Shown here in pieces: positions 1-12,080 of a DNA stretch of 64,000 nucleotides. A program made the translations under genes and the position numbers. Source of the DNA: Strix aluco (taxonomy: Eukaryota > Chordata > Aves > Strigiformes > Strigidae); contig NC_133934.1 of NCBI RefSeq assembly GCF_031877795.1, forward strand, positions 105,464,610-105,528,609, in the 5' to 3' direction. The notes under the pieces are model-generated. The model made no database searches. It saw only the letters and a program-made list of their open reading frames with translations, and had not been told where the DNA came from. Position 1 is the stretch's first letter. Every line of letters begins with the position of its first letter.

Positions 1-1569
1 AAACTACCTGTCTGGGCTCCTCCAAATAACTCCTCTCCCAGGTTCTAAGTAATTATGGACACCTTCTCCTGAAAGAGATAGACATGGGAGAGGTTCTGAG
101 CAGGTGAGCAAAATTATTCATCACATGAGTCCATTTGGCCTCTGTACCATGAATCATCACCAAGTCTGGGTGTCTTTAGGGTAGAAAGAAGGAACAACAA
201 ATGGGAGAAGGGAATTAAATAATGATTGCCATAGAGACCAGTCAGCTTTACCCAACTCCATGAAATTTAAACAAGAGAACTTAGAAAATGAAACTCCACT
301 GCGTTTCAAAGGGATAAAGGGCAGTGTATACGTTGGCTGTGGAATGCAATAGCAGGATATCGAAGGAAGTTGTTTAGTCAGGTTTCTAAGATCCACCATC
401 AGCAATATGCAGATGAGACACCTCTAACTATTTTTCCTCCCTTCTGATCACACCAAGAATGTGAGGACAGCAGAGCACTTTCAGAGGAGCTCCAGGCAGA
501 AGTAAGGCCAAAGTAAGGCAGAGAGATGATGCCAACAGGTGAAGGCAAGTGTCCGAAAAGGCCGCAGCTGTGATGCAGCTTCCTATGGCTGAAGAGGTCA
601 GGTCAGGTCAGGTCAGACTGTGGTTTATGATGATTTTTGAGGTTCTTGCCCAGACTTCCATGTGGACACCCAGTCTGCAATTTTGCCAGGAGATCCCATT
701 CCTTCCACTTCAGTTATCCAAGTCTGCAGGGCCAGTAGCAGTACCAAGTACCTTGGTATGAAGCCTGTGGCTGCTAAGACAGTCCCTCTATTATGGTGTC
801 AGGTAGTCACTCCGCTCACAGGCATGGCTCACTTTTAATTCAGCCTCTCTGATATTTTCTGTACTGGCTTACCACTGAATCCTGAACCAAGCTTATTAAT
901 AATCAGTTGTTACATCCATAACGTACCATATCTGGGGCAAGACTTCCAAAAGATGAGATGGAGTCTAGGGGCGGTGAGCACTCCCACAGTAACAAGCAGC
1001 CATCACAAACCCTGTGACCCTTCAACTACATTTCTTCAGCCACATCCTGCCTGACATGGAGACCAGCAAGGTATATAGTTTAAAAAGACCTCCTCTGCCC
1101 CTCTCCTCAGCATTGCCAGGAACATCCTGCACCCATCAGCGCTCAGCTGCAGCTGTCTGTCCCCCAGGAGAAGAGCGGCCGCAAGGCCAGACCTCTGGCA
1201 GGTGTCAGTCACGTTCAGGTAACCTGCCTTGTGCTTGAGGAATATGGAGAAGATGGCTTATGGTCAGGGCCCCGGGGTTAGGGCTCAAAAAGCTGGATTC
1301 AACTCTTAGATTTTCAATGTGACCTTGGTTATGTCATTCAGCCTCTCACTATTCAGCAATCCCGACTGCTCCAGGAGGGTGAGATAAGGATACATTTGTA
1401 AATCCAGAGGACATGCCCAAATTCTCCAGTGAGGGAGACCGTATAGGATGTTAGGTAAACAGCCCTCTCTTGCTGTCTCGTGATTTGCACACAGTAAAGA
1501 GCAACTGAGGAAAGTCTTACTGAAAAAGAAGTTCCCACTTTTCGGTCAGCAGTTGTATTCCCTGATGTA
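1..1569. other. Non-coding flank, nothing recognised
   Basis: I see only short open frames without family similarity, and the GGTCA repeat at 596-615. No exon with convincing splice sites is apparent. Confidence 0.5.
596..615 (+). repeat. (GGTCA)4 short tandem repeat
   Basis: Four perfect GGTCA units are preceded by A, so overlapping AGGTCA nuclear-receptor half-sites recur every 5 bp. Confidence 0.85.
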
Positions 1570-1990
1570 AATACGAAGCGGCTACCGAAGCCCTGCACTG
1601 ACCCCGCTGTACGAGCCTGCCCCCAGCCGCTCCGAGGGCCTGGGGGGAGCCCCCCCTCCTCCGCCACGGACCCCCGCCGGGGCCACGGGCGCGGGCGGCA
1701 CCACTGGCCGAGCCTACAGGCAGCAGCAGCCTTGGGAGCCCTCACCCCATCCATGTCCCCCTCCCCTCCAACCTGCGTCCTCAGCCGCTTTCTCCCCGAT
1801 GCCCCCACCCCGTCACCGACCTCCAAAGCCCCTCTGCCACCGCGGGGAGCCCTCCCGCCCCGCAGCACCCCTCATGCCGTATCCCCTCCGGGACTGCTCG
1901 GCCTCCCCAGGCGCCCACGGCCCCGCGGCTCCCACGCGGCGGCCTCGCTCGTCCCCATCCCTGGGGCCGCCCAGGTGAGCGGGCGGCGGA

Positions 1991-2008
1991 GGGGGGGGGG
2001 GGGGGGGG
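1991..2008 (+). repeat. Poly-G run (18 G)
   Basis: This uninterrupted G homopolymer lies inside the first CpG island. Its length is likely to be unreliable in assemblies. Confidence 0.9.
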
Positions 2009-2039
2009 CTGCACATCACCTGACCCCCTCCAGCCGATT

Positions 2040-2220
2040 CCCTCAGACAGGACGTCAAGTTAATGAGCCTTCAGGCCTGTAATTAGCTGTCAATTACCTC
2101 AAATTAATCAACTCCTCGCCTAATTAAGCATAACCGGCAGGTGGGCAGAAAACGGGCCATTGTGCGGGAGCCATGAGAAAAGCATGGCTGGCAAACTTGG
2201 TTAGGATCAGCGGCGCATTC
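2040..2220. promoter_or_regulatory. Candidate enhancer with dense TAAT cores
   Basis: Within about 90 bp there are TTAATG (2060), TAATTAGC (2080-2087), CAATTA (2091), ATTAATCA (2103) and TAATTAAG (2121). These are binding cores for homeodomain proteins, and TAATTAGC is the form I associate with VSX proteins. The block sits as an AT-rich island inside GC-rich DNA, the typical look of a conserved developmental element. Conservation is not tested. Confidence 0.45.
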
Positions 2221-2929
2221 CCGGCCGCCGCGCCACCGACACCCGGGCGCCCGCCCCCCGGCCCCGGGGCAGCGCGGTGGCGGGGCCGGGGCGAGGGCGG
2301 GGGGTTCCCTGCCCCCGGCAGCGCGGGGCGGCCCCGAGCGCGGCCTGGGGGGCCCGGCCGGCAACAAGCCGTGGCGTGGGTGAGGGGGAGGCTGTGGGGG
2401 GGGCTTGCTTAATGTTTGTGCCGCCGTGCCTCAGTTGAGCGCCTCGCCCTCGCCGTGCTCTCGCCCTGGTTTCCCGCGCCCGTGTGCTTCCAGCGTCTCT
2501 CCGAGAAGGGCTGAAGCGCACCCCGTGTCCGGTGCCCCAGGCATGAGCGCACCCCCTTAACGGGGGGAGAGATGCACGTGGAAAATGGAGTTTCAACGGG
2601 TCTTAATGACTACCTATACAAATGAGTCATATTGCATTAATTTTCGTGTGGAATTAACCCAACAACCCCCCTCCCCCCATCTTCCAGAGCTGTTTGGCGG
2701 AGGGGCGATGTTGCCCGCTGGGGTCGGGGGCGGGGAGCGGGGCTCCTGCCAACTTTCAGACATCCCGGGGGCGCAGGCGGAGACCCGCGGTCGGCTGCGC
2801 CGGGGCCGCGTCCTGCCCCTGCGCGCTGAACCCCGGCAAGCACCGGCTTTATTGAAACGCAAACACAGCACAGTGTCTTCTGAGCCGCGGAGAAGAAGGG
2901 CTGAGGGAAGTGCAAGTTCACGGTAAAAG

Positions 2930-3270
2930 TATTGTGCGCAATATTGAAGCGAAAGGTTTTGATTATGCCTAGAAAGTCCTTTTTTTTTTTTTTTTTTTTT
3001 TTTATGTAGCCAGATTATCACCCAGCGTGCTGGATTTACACTGCATTAGCGATCGTCAAGATTAGAGCAGAATCCTGGGATAACAAACAGGAACACAAGA
3101 CGTCAATTTGTGACATAATAGCAATAGTAATGCAACCATAATCATAGTCGAGAGAAGAAGGATGTGGTGGAGGGTGAGTCGGATCTCTTGGCTCTGACAA
3201 GAGAAGCTGCCTGTATTGGAATGGCTTTGATTAAATATCCTTCTGTTGTGTCTAGAAGGATGATTTTATA
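2930..3270. promoter_or_regulatory. AT-rich candidate regulatory block after the upstream CpG island
   Basis: The block contains a T24 run (2980-3003), GGGATAA (an OTX/CRX-like GGATTA variant), GACGTCAATTTGTGACATAA and TTTGATTAAATATCC. It borders the CpG island directly. The call rests on composition and motif density only. Confidence 0.3.
2980..3003 (+). repeat. Poly-T run (24 T)
   Basis: This is an uninterrupted T homopolymer. It is not clearly attached to a retroposed element on either strand. Confidence 0.9.
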
Positions 3271-6200
3271 CTTATTCCTGACAGAGGAGAAAAGCACAGC
3301 ACAGCACAGATCTGGCAAAGTTGGTGCGTGAAACAACCGACAACTAGAGGGGAAAGTGAGGAGATGCAACCTGCCCCTTTGACCCTGCCAAGTGTCCATG
3401 CAGGTCCCAAAAGCCCCCTGGACCTCTCAAGAGAATGTGCATGTCAAACGTGGCATTTCTGTGCCTGCAGCTATTTGGAGCACAGAGAGAAGAGAGGCTA
3501 CAGGCAGACCCTGCCCTGCAAAGGGTGTCATCAGATGACGAGAAAGGGGCTGCGGTGCTGCCATGCTGGGGAATGAGCAGGATCCTGGCAGCTGTCCTGG
3601 CCCCGGGAGATTAGAGATGCCCCCACCTTTCCGGCTCACGCAGTGGCACATGCTGCAGCCGGGCCCACGAGGTCCCTCTTTTTTTCTGCCTGCCCTGTTC
3701 TCAGTCAAGTGCTTATTACTGCAGCAGGAGGTTTGGCAGGGACCCCTCTGCACACAAAATGCAGGAGCCCATGAGATGCTGGGGGACTCAGTGTCCCCTC
3801 CCTCCCCTTGGCAAAACCACTTTCCAGAGCTTCTCCTGCACCTGCCATCTCAGGGTGATCTCTGCACCCTCCTGGGGGGAAAGCTCTTTTTTGGGAAATC
3901 AGGAACCACTCCAGTATCCTCACTTCCCTCAATTTATGAGTGTTTTTCTTCCAGAGCCTGCTCTCCATCATGTGTCTTCCTTTGGCTGAAGCACTGGCCC
4001 CGCTCTTTGGGGACCAGCTTGGGAGGGATGTGCCATGTGACAGTGTCACGGATGATGACATGAACTGCAGGCGAACAGCACTTTCCTGCAGCTCCCTGTT
4101 TATTTACGGGCATGCTGCAGACGCACATTGATTTCACCGGCTCATTCCCATTTAGAGCTGGAGCACTCAAATGACTTACATCAAGGTTGACTAAGCATTT
4201 CTATTATCAGCTCCCTTCTTAATCACTCATAACTCTTTTGGTCTGGGAGTCTGAAGTTCTCCAGATCTGATCTCCACCCAAGGAAGTGGTGGTTGCTTTG
4301 ACTCTGCAGTGTTTGAGCCAAAAGGGCTCAGGCATTTATGAAGGTAAGTGCCCAGGCCACAGAACCTTTATCCCATTATAAACCAAAATTCTATCTTTGT
4401 GAAAAAAAAAAAAAAAGCCAAACAGAGAAACAGGCAGTAGAAATCTGTTAGGGCTAGACTGATGGAGCAGCTTTCAATGATCCACTGAAAATCAATTGCA
4501 ACAGGGCTGAGTTGTTACAGGTCGAAAAATTGTGCTGAGAGAGGCAGTGTTACTGCTGGTGGGGTGCTGCTGCTGCTGCTGCCTGGAGACCTCCCTGCCG
4601 ATGGGGCTGCACAGCGGGCGAGTGTGCACAGCACTGTACAGCTGAGTGCTGCCTCGCTGGGGAAGCCAAGGGCCTGGCTGGGACTGCGTGGGCTACCTCG
4701 TAGGGGAGCACCCCTGGAGCCTGGCCGCTGGCTGGGGAGGTGCCTCCTGGAGAGGAGGAGGAAGGGCACGGGGGCAGTGCCAGAGTAGATTAGAGGAATC
4801 CAGCAGCTGTTCAGCTACAAGTCAGAAAAAGAAAATATATTTATTCCTATCCTTGACATTGTTTAAACCTTACTGGCCACTCCAGGTGTACCAGACTCTG
4901 CTGTCCTGCAGGTAGTGCCCCAGCTGGGAAAATGCTCTTCTCCCCCTTGACAGTCATAACAAACACAAAAAAATAGCTGAGTGAGCAATGAAGCCATGCC
5001 ATTTTCTGAGTTTGAAAAAGCAAAAGCTATAACTATTTCATTAATTGTTTTGGCCAATGAGTTAGAAACATCAGTAGGGAATTCACAACCATCCACCTAT
5101 CATTCTGTCTGAAGGCAATACTGGGTTTTTGTAAGGATCATTACAAACCTCGTTTGCTTTGCACAATGCCATAACATTGAGGCCGGCCACGTTTTGGTTT
5201 GATCATTCCTTGCTGCATTACCCTGGCAAGTAGCAGCAGTGGTTTGAGGGGAAGGCACTGCTGCTCTAAACAGTCAATCCTACAAAAGCCGTGAGCTTCT
5301 CTGGACTTGACAGCTAACCAGAGCAAGGTGGAGAGCGAGCTCTTCCTGACCAACCCTCTGTGCAGCTCCTCGTCAAGATTATAAAAAAAGCACTCAGGTT
5401 AGAAAGCACTTACAACGCGTATCATGATTCTCCTACACCTGTTCATTACAATGCAATCTGCAATCACATATCTGCAGTGCTGCAGTCTCTCCCCACTCAT
5501 GCGTGAAACTAACTTCAGCGATAACTGGGTAACCTCACTGAAAACAACAGCCAGCCCTGCCAGGCCAGGGGCTTTGGGCTAGCCTAGAGCGGGCTGCCTG
5601 TCCTGAGCTCCTGCTGGCCCTGGGCCCCATGGAAAGGTGCACAGCACCCTGTCAACATCAGGCACTTAAGAAAACCATGAAAGAAGGTCATAAATTTCAT
5701 AACCATTCAGTGTCATGTGGTGGCACCTGATAAACAGCCTCATCCTGGCACTGAAGGTATGCGCACACATGTGCATGCAAGTCTGCTTAGCAAGGTGCAG
5801 GCATGCTGCGTTCCTGGGCAGGAGGCACCTCGGGTCGGGAGCAGCTGTGCCTGAGCCAGGAGCCTTGTGGGTGACCAAGACACGAGACTGGGTGTGGAGA
5901 TGCTCCAGCAGAGCTCCGCGCTGCCAGGCTGGAGCTGGCTGCCAGCCAGAGCAAACCCGCATCTGTCCCTGCTTGTCTGTGTAGACAAACACTTAATAAC
6001 CATTACTGCTTCTCAGAGCAAGTCTCTAGGCTTCATTATATTTTTACTTGTCTTGCAGGGAATACAGCAGGCGCTCTGATAAATGAAGAGAAAGGGCTGC
6101 TTGCTTTGCAGGGGATTTATGTGACAGTCTCTCTCTCAGCCCAGGAAATCCTTCGTGCCGTTGCTCACGGTTGACATCCCTAGCCAGCTGCAGATAGGGT

Positions 6201-6939
6201 GCACTGGACCCGGGGAGCCAGCGGATGAGTGCACCATCCCTGTCCCTGCGCTTTCACCAGCAGCATTGACCCAGGGCTGCGGCAGTTACCCAGCTGAATC
6301 TGAGTGCCACTGAAAGATAGGCACCGTGCCGGCTTGTTCCCAGTGCTGCTCCAGTGACCTGAGCTACCCTTCACAACTGGGGCGGTTCTAGGAGACCCAA
6401 GCATGAGGAGCCCTTGGTGCATCACCATCAGTGCCCATGAGTGTGGCCACTGCACCATCCCTGCATGTCCCAGGCCCTCACTCACTGCGGATGCTGAAGG
6501 CTGCAGGGTCAGTTGGTGGGGTCATGACGCTGGATGGGGACACCACTGCTAAGGGAGCAGAGGGCATGGATGGCTCTGGGCTAGAGTCCCACACGTGAAG
6601 GCAGCAGTCAGTGCGGGCATGATGCCCGGCATCCCGAGGCCGTGGCGGGGAGCGAGCAGGGGCCATATGGAAGGTGCCGCTGAACGAGGCCATTGAAGCA
6701 AAGGCTGCAAATGCGTTTAGTAGACAGCCAGACATTTTGAGAAGGGGGGAGGCAGAGGGGGAGTGGAGAAGAGCAGGAGAAAGGGAGAGCCCAGCACAGC
6801 ATCTGAGAGAGACCAGACCGAGCACACAGGCATGGTGGACAGCACTCCCTTTTCTCCAGCCTGCACCTTCTCCCCGTGCCCTAACTTTAAGACCCCTCGA
6901 AAGGAAGAGGGGACCAAGGTGTGGGGGCCCTTCTTTGTT
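3271..6939. other. Non-coding flank, nothing recognised
   Basis: Ordinary unique sequence with an A15 run at 4402-4416 and a short (CTG)n-like stretch at about 4566-4582. Open frames on both strands overlap one another and look like chance. Confidence 0.5.
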
Positions 6940-7275
6940 TTTAATTACTTCCCATTTTAATCTTGATTTGCACGTCGATCTCTCAGAACTGGGCCAGGGA
7001 CTCTACAAAGCCCCCGTCAGCAACTCCCCCAATAATAAACAGGAAAAGGCTTAAGGGGCAAATCACTTGCATGTTAATGAGACTGTTTGCTGGAGTCAAG
7101 AGAGAAAACAGCAAACAAACAAATGGACTGAATTCCAGCGGCAGCTGTTTGCTCCTTAATCTCGGCTCGTCAGAGCTGCCCTTTGATGGGACACAATCTA
7201 CACAAACGATTGTGCTAAATCTTCTAATCTACGTCCTCATTATTACATCCCTTCTTACGCATGTAAATCAGGGAC
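6940..7275. promoter_or_regulatory. Candidate conserved non-coding element
   Basis: The stretch has AAATCACTTGCATGTTAATG (POU/octamer-like), ACAATCTACACAAACGATTG, several TTAAT cores and low simple-repeat content. It differs from the G-rich sequence that follows. It looks like a developmental enhancer, but alignment is required. Confidence 0.35.
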
Positions 7276-8589
7276 AAACTCATTTTAATATGTAGATAGA
7301 TTATGGAAGGGAAGGGGAGGGGATTGGAGGGGAAAGGAGCTGCTGGTGGTGTCTGCGTCTGCCGGTTCAAGGGGTGTTAATGAGGAGTACAGGGAGGGGA
7401 GCTGTCTGTGTAGACCCCCAGGGTACCAGGAAGAGGAGGACCTGTCATCAGGGCAAAAGAGGGGGCATAAAGGGGCAAGGACGCGGGCGCTGGGATGCTG
7501 GAGAAGACACAGGTGTGGGGCAGCACTGGCAAAGTGATGTGACAGGGCGCTGAGAAGGACCTCACCCTGGCATCCCCCCAGGCCCTCTGCCCAGGCCTTC
7601 AACTCCCAGCTTTGTCGAGGAGGGATGCTGGAGGAGGGCTTGGTGGGGTACAGGAAGGCTTGGTGGTGGCATAGCGAGAGGTGACAGAGTCACACTGTGG
7701 GGTAACACCGGGGCCCTGGCGTTGTCCCTGGGTGCCTTGCAGTGCAGGGACTCCTTGCAGCACAGCACCGTGGTCTCCCACCCCTCCTCAGCCTGCCCGC
7801 TCCCAGCACTGTTAGTCAGCGGACTGAGGATCAGACCAACCAGCTTCACCCAGGTTGCCGGAGCAGGCTAACAGCTCAGGCTGCAGAGTCTGAGGATGCA
7901 GCCTGCGCTGCCTTCAAACAAATGCCTTTAGAGCTATGGTTATGATCTTTAGTAACATTCACAATAGTTGTTTTTACAACAAACACCACTCTGGGAAAAA
8001 GAGCTCTCCTGCATGAGAACAGCAAGGGTGTGCAGCACCAGCCTTATTTATCTGAGCCACCTGGTCCTCCTCTGCTCCAGGACAGGCATCCTCCTGGTAA
8101 AATAGGAAAAAATATTTTTAAAACAACCTGGTTAGATTACAAATTCCCCATTGACCTCACACCTATGAAGGAAGGATGCAGAAGATAAGCAGTAGGTTGG
8201 AGCACAAAAGGTGAGTATAGAAGAACAGCAGAGGCATGCAGGAGCATAATCAAAAAGGCCAAGCATAAAATAAGTTTGCAAGTAGCAGGATAATCAAAGG
8301 GAACAAGAAATCATTCTGTAAATTCATTAGTAGCAAGAGGAAGACTAAGCAAAATATTGGATCACAGGTCAACAGGGAATGAAAATTATTGACAGAGGGT
8401 AATATTAGAGAAACTAATAACAGTGATAAAGAGGTAAGGTCTTGGCACAGAATAAGGAAAGAGTATGGTAGAGGTAATGTTATTGAGTTAGATACATTCA
8501 GATTTATTGGGTGTAATGAGCTTCATTGTAGGTACTTAGAGATTTGGCTACAGCAGTCTCAGAGTCAGTAGTGGCTGTCTTCCAGAACC
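7276..8589. other. Non-coding flank, nothing recognised
   Basis: G-rich sequence to about 7560 gives way to unique sequence. The part from about 8390 may be further eroded CR1 upstream of the recognised fragment, but I could not place it. Confidence 0.4.
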
Positions 8590-9950
8590 TGTAGAGGTGT
8601 GGTGGAGTACAGGAAAACTACAGGCATCGCTCTTTAAAAAGTGCAGGAAAGGGCGATGGGTAATTATGGACCAATCAGCTTAATTCCCATTCCATTAAAA
8701 TTCTGAAATAAATCACCAAGTGATCTCTAAATATCAAAGGCAAAATGAGACAATCAATTGTATTCAGTGTGGATTTGTCAAGGAGCAGTCCCTTCCAATC
8801 ACTCTAATTTCTTGCTGTCGCAAGGCAACAGGTCTTGTAGATAAGGCAGAAACAGAAGATGTTGTGTATCTTTACTTCAATAAGCTGTTTATGCTCCATT
8901 TCAAAAGCTCTCCTTATGAGTAAACTAGGGAAATACAAATTAGCAGAAACTACTGTTAGATAGATAAAAAATCGGTTGAAAAAACTGTGCTCAGCGAATA
9001 GTCCTCAGTGGTTTACTATCAAAATAAAGGATGTATTGAGAATAGCTCCACAAACATCCATTCTGGGTCTGGTTCTGCTCACTGATTTAATTAACACCAT
9101 GGATGACAAAAGAGAGTGGGCACATCAGGAAGACACAGACCTGGAAGGCACTTTAAGTAAACTGGAGAACAGGCTTAGCATTCAAAATCATCTTGGCAAA
9201 TTGGGAATTGGTTGAAAAAACATAGATGAAAGTCAGTAAGAAACTATGCAAAGAATGTCAGTGATGCAGAAAAAATGAAATGCATAAGCAGGGGTTGGAA
9301 AACAACTTGCTAGGCAGCAATTCTTCCAAAAAAGCATTAGGGGTTAGAATGGACTACAAGCCCTGTCAAAAATAGTATGCTGTTGCGAAAAAAACCTACT
9401 CTAAGGAAGAAGTAAGACTGCAGCTGTCAAGACCTCTGGAAATTATCTTTCCTTCTAATCAGCATTGGTGAGACTTTAGTTGGTGTTTTAAGCCCAGTTT
9501 TGGCATTCCTTTTCAATGTGGATCCATTGGAGGGTGTCTAAAGGAGGGCAACGAGAACAATCACAGATCTGAGACATGTCCTGCAAGGAAAAACTGAAAG
9601 AAGTGGTGATGTGTAACTTGAAGAGGGAAGACTGAGAGAGGATAAAAGAAAATCCCCGGGCATAAAAGTTGTAAAGGGAGAGGGAAAAATCTGTCCCCCG
9701 TGCCCATGGCAGGCAGGTAAGTCCACAGGAAATTGTAGCAAGAAAGGTCTGTGTTAGACATTAGGAGCAAAATTAAGAAAAATGAGATGGGGGCAGGGAG
9801 AGAGACTGCAAGGGAGAGACTGGAAGAGATTATTTATGTGCTTGTCCATCTGTCAAGAATGAGACAGGTCTAGCCAGTCACGCCATGAGGCAGAGAGGAG
9901 GAAGAGACAGCCTATCTGGGTCCCTTCCAGTCCTAGTTTTCTAGGAGTCC
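8590..9950 (+). mobile_element. Decayed CR1-type LINE fragment (reverse transcriptase region and 3' end)
   Basis: Broken reading frames resemble CR1 reverse transcriptase. AATTATGGACCAATCAGCTT encodes a NYxPISL-like motif near 8660. CGFVKEQSLP and TEDVVYLYFNKLF (8780-8895) match QHGFxKGxS and VDVVYLDFSKAF, and TSILGLVLLTDLINTMDD (9050-9105) matches GSVLGPVLFNIFINDLDD. The right end (CTGGGTCCCTTCCAGTCCTA) resembles a CR1 3' end. Many stops and frameshifts show it is ancient and inactive. Confidence 0.7.
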
Positions 9951-10194
9951 ATCTCCTCGTTTCTGACATCCACCATCTAACCTTCAGCAGTATTTGAGAT
10001 GGAAGTACACAGAGAGGGATGAGACATAGGAAGTGCCACTGTAGTGCTAGGGCCTGAATAATAGGCCCTGAAATAAAGTTGACCTCTGGATGAACCTCAC
10101 AACCAAATGTTATCCATTATTAGTATCTGCTAATTAGTAAAATCTGTATTACCATTAGCGTTTATTAATTAGTATCTGATCATTTTCAGTAGTG

Positions 10195-10830
10195 AAAGAT
10201 GTGTCTTAGGCAAAATGTAATCAGTAGCGAGAATGAAATGTGAGAATGTGTACCCAGCTTCCCTTGTTTAGCCTTGTTCAAGGCTGAGAACCCAAGTGTT
10301 TGGCCTTGTTAGAAACTCCCTTGGTTCTCCCCCCCGAGCCCTGGCCAGGCTTTGGGTGGAATCCAACAGGAGGATGAAGCCAGATGTTTCCGCTCAAAGA
10401 AAGGTGCAAGTCATTCTGACGTGCTGATTTTTGGTATATAAGGCTGGACCCTCTTGCCGCGACTTTGGAAGCCTCACCTACGGGTGGACGCATCGCGTAG
10501 GACTTCCCCCTTGCCGGGACAGGCTCTCCAAATCCTTGCTGCAACCGGGGCTGCCCAGCGCCTGCGGGTCTGGATGTTGGTAACGTATGCAAGTGGTGAG
10601 GTGTCTTTCTTAATCATTATTCTCCCCATCGTGTCGTAATGCATTACCTTGCTTGTTCTTATTTTCTATAATTAGCTGTATGTGTAATAATTAAGTGTGC
10701 TATTCTGTATTTTTCTTATGGCTTATATTCTGTATCACTTGGTTATATCCTTTAATTATTAACAGTAAAATAAGCCTGCTCTTTTCACTGTGGTGTCTTG
10801 AGTTTAACTGGCACCCTCAATCAGCAGAAC
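10195..10830 (+). mobile_element. Probable solo LTR of an endogenous retrovirus
   Basis: A 0.63-kb segment has LTR-like organisation: a GC-balanced U3-like part, TATATAAGG at 10435-10443, a following R-like part, an AT-rich U5-like part, and AAAATAAGC as a possible poly(A) signal variant near 10767. No gag, pol or env coding sequence lies beside it, so a solo LTR is the simplest reading. I could not identify a clear target-site duplication, so both ends are approximate. It carries no viral gene. Confidence 0.45.
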
Positions 10831-11419
10831 ACACTGGTTCACTGAACACATCACTGCTCTCCTCTTTCACATCCCAGTGTACACATACTAACCAGGAATG
10901 ATGACAGGATGGTGACCTGAGAGATGACGGAGACTTAAGAGATGACCGAACACTTGAGATGGACAAAGTGTTGGCCCCTACCCTCTTCTGGGATCTGGCT
11001 AAAAGAAAAGGGCAGGGGATGCCGCCCAGATCACTGCCATGCCAGCCCATGACTGACTGAGCATTGCTGCTAGAGTTATGACAGTTGTGGAGCATCTGCC
11101 TCCCTATCACCGCCAGATAACTGACCTGACTGCTGGTAATGCTCCTTCCTGCTAGGAAACCTAAATCAAGCAATGGCTTGAAGACTTACTATAAACTGTC
11201 TATATACCTTAATAGAAGTATCTATTTCTACAACATTTCCTTGGGGAAATCTTGGGAGGTTGGAAATGTATCACGCTGGAATGAATATCCACCTCAAATA
11301 ATGGAGTTTCAAGTAAAGGTTGGAAATTTGTTTCCTTGCCCCTTTCTCTCTATTCCCAGCTATTTTCAGTCTGTATGCTCAACCTCTGTCACCTTCTTTC
11401 CTTGGCCCCATGCATTCCT

Positions 11420-12080
11420 GTTCTATAGAATAGAATCATAGAATTGTCTGGGTTGGAAAAGACCTTTAAGATCATTGAGTCCAACCATAAAACTAACGCT
11501 GCCAAGTCCACCACTAAACCATGTCCCTAAGCACCACATTTACACATCTTTTAAATACCTCCAGAGATGGTGACCCAACCACTTCCCTGGGCAGCCTGTT
11601 CCAATGCTTGACAAACCTTTCAGTGAAGAAATTTTCCCTAATAACCAGTCTAAACCTACCCTGGTGCAACTTGAGGCCGTTTCCTCTTGTCCTATCACTT
11701 GTTACTTTGGAAAAGAGACCAACACCCACCTCACTACAACCTCCTTTCAGGTAGTTGTAGACTGCGATAAAGTCTCCCCTCAGCCTCCTTTTCTCCAGGC
11801 TAAACAATCCCAGTTCCCTTAGCTGCTTCTCGTAAGACTTGTGCTCTAGACCCTTCACTGGCTTCACTGCTCTTCTTTGGACACGCTCCAACACCTTGAT
11901 GTCTTTCTTGTAGTGCAGGGTCCAAAACTGAACACAGTATTCGAGGTGCGGCCTCACCAGTGCTGAGTACAGTGGGACAATCACTTCCCCAGTCCTGCTG
12001 GCCACACTATTTCTGGTACAAGCCAGGATGCTTCTATCACAACCTTGTATCACACTTGATGTTCCACACATCCTTGTCTA
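11420..12080 (-). mobile_element. CR1 LINE, 5'-truncated, relatively young
   Basis: On the minus strand an open frame of 185 codons (12071-11514) encodes the C-terminal part of CR1 ORF2. It includes [59 protein letters not shown] and [10 protein letters not shown]. The 3' end lies near 11425, where ATAGAATCATAGAATTG is the reverse complement of the usual CR1 terminal repeat. The lack of stops over 550 nt marks it as much younger than the other copies here. It is 5'-truncated near 12080 and cannot be autonomous. Confidence 0.92.

Larger units (their letters stand above)
1570..2900. promoter_or_regulatory. Isolated upstream CpG island with homeodomain-site cluster
   Basis: GC content and CG dinucleotides rise sharply over about 1.3 kb, interrupted at 2040-2220 by an AT-rich block full of TAAT cores. 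It includes a G18 run at 1991-2008. No exon-like open frame with family similarity is present on either strand. It may be the promoter of a non-coding transcript or of a gene lying to the left, or a CpG-rich enhancer. Confidence 0.6.

Noticed and set aside
1732-2596. Several open frames of 77-129 codons on both strands in the first CpG island
   Set aside because: They overlap each other in opposite strands, are low-complexity Pro/Arg/Gly-rich, and arise from scarcity of AT-rich stop codons in GC-rich DNA.
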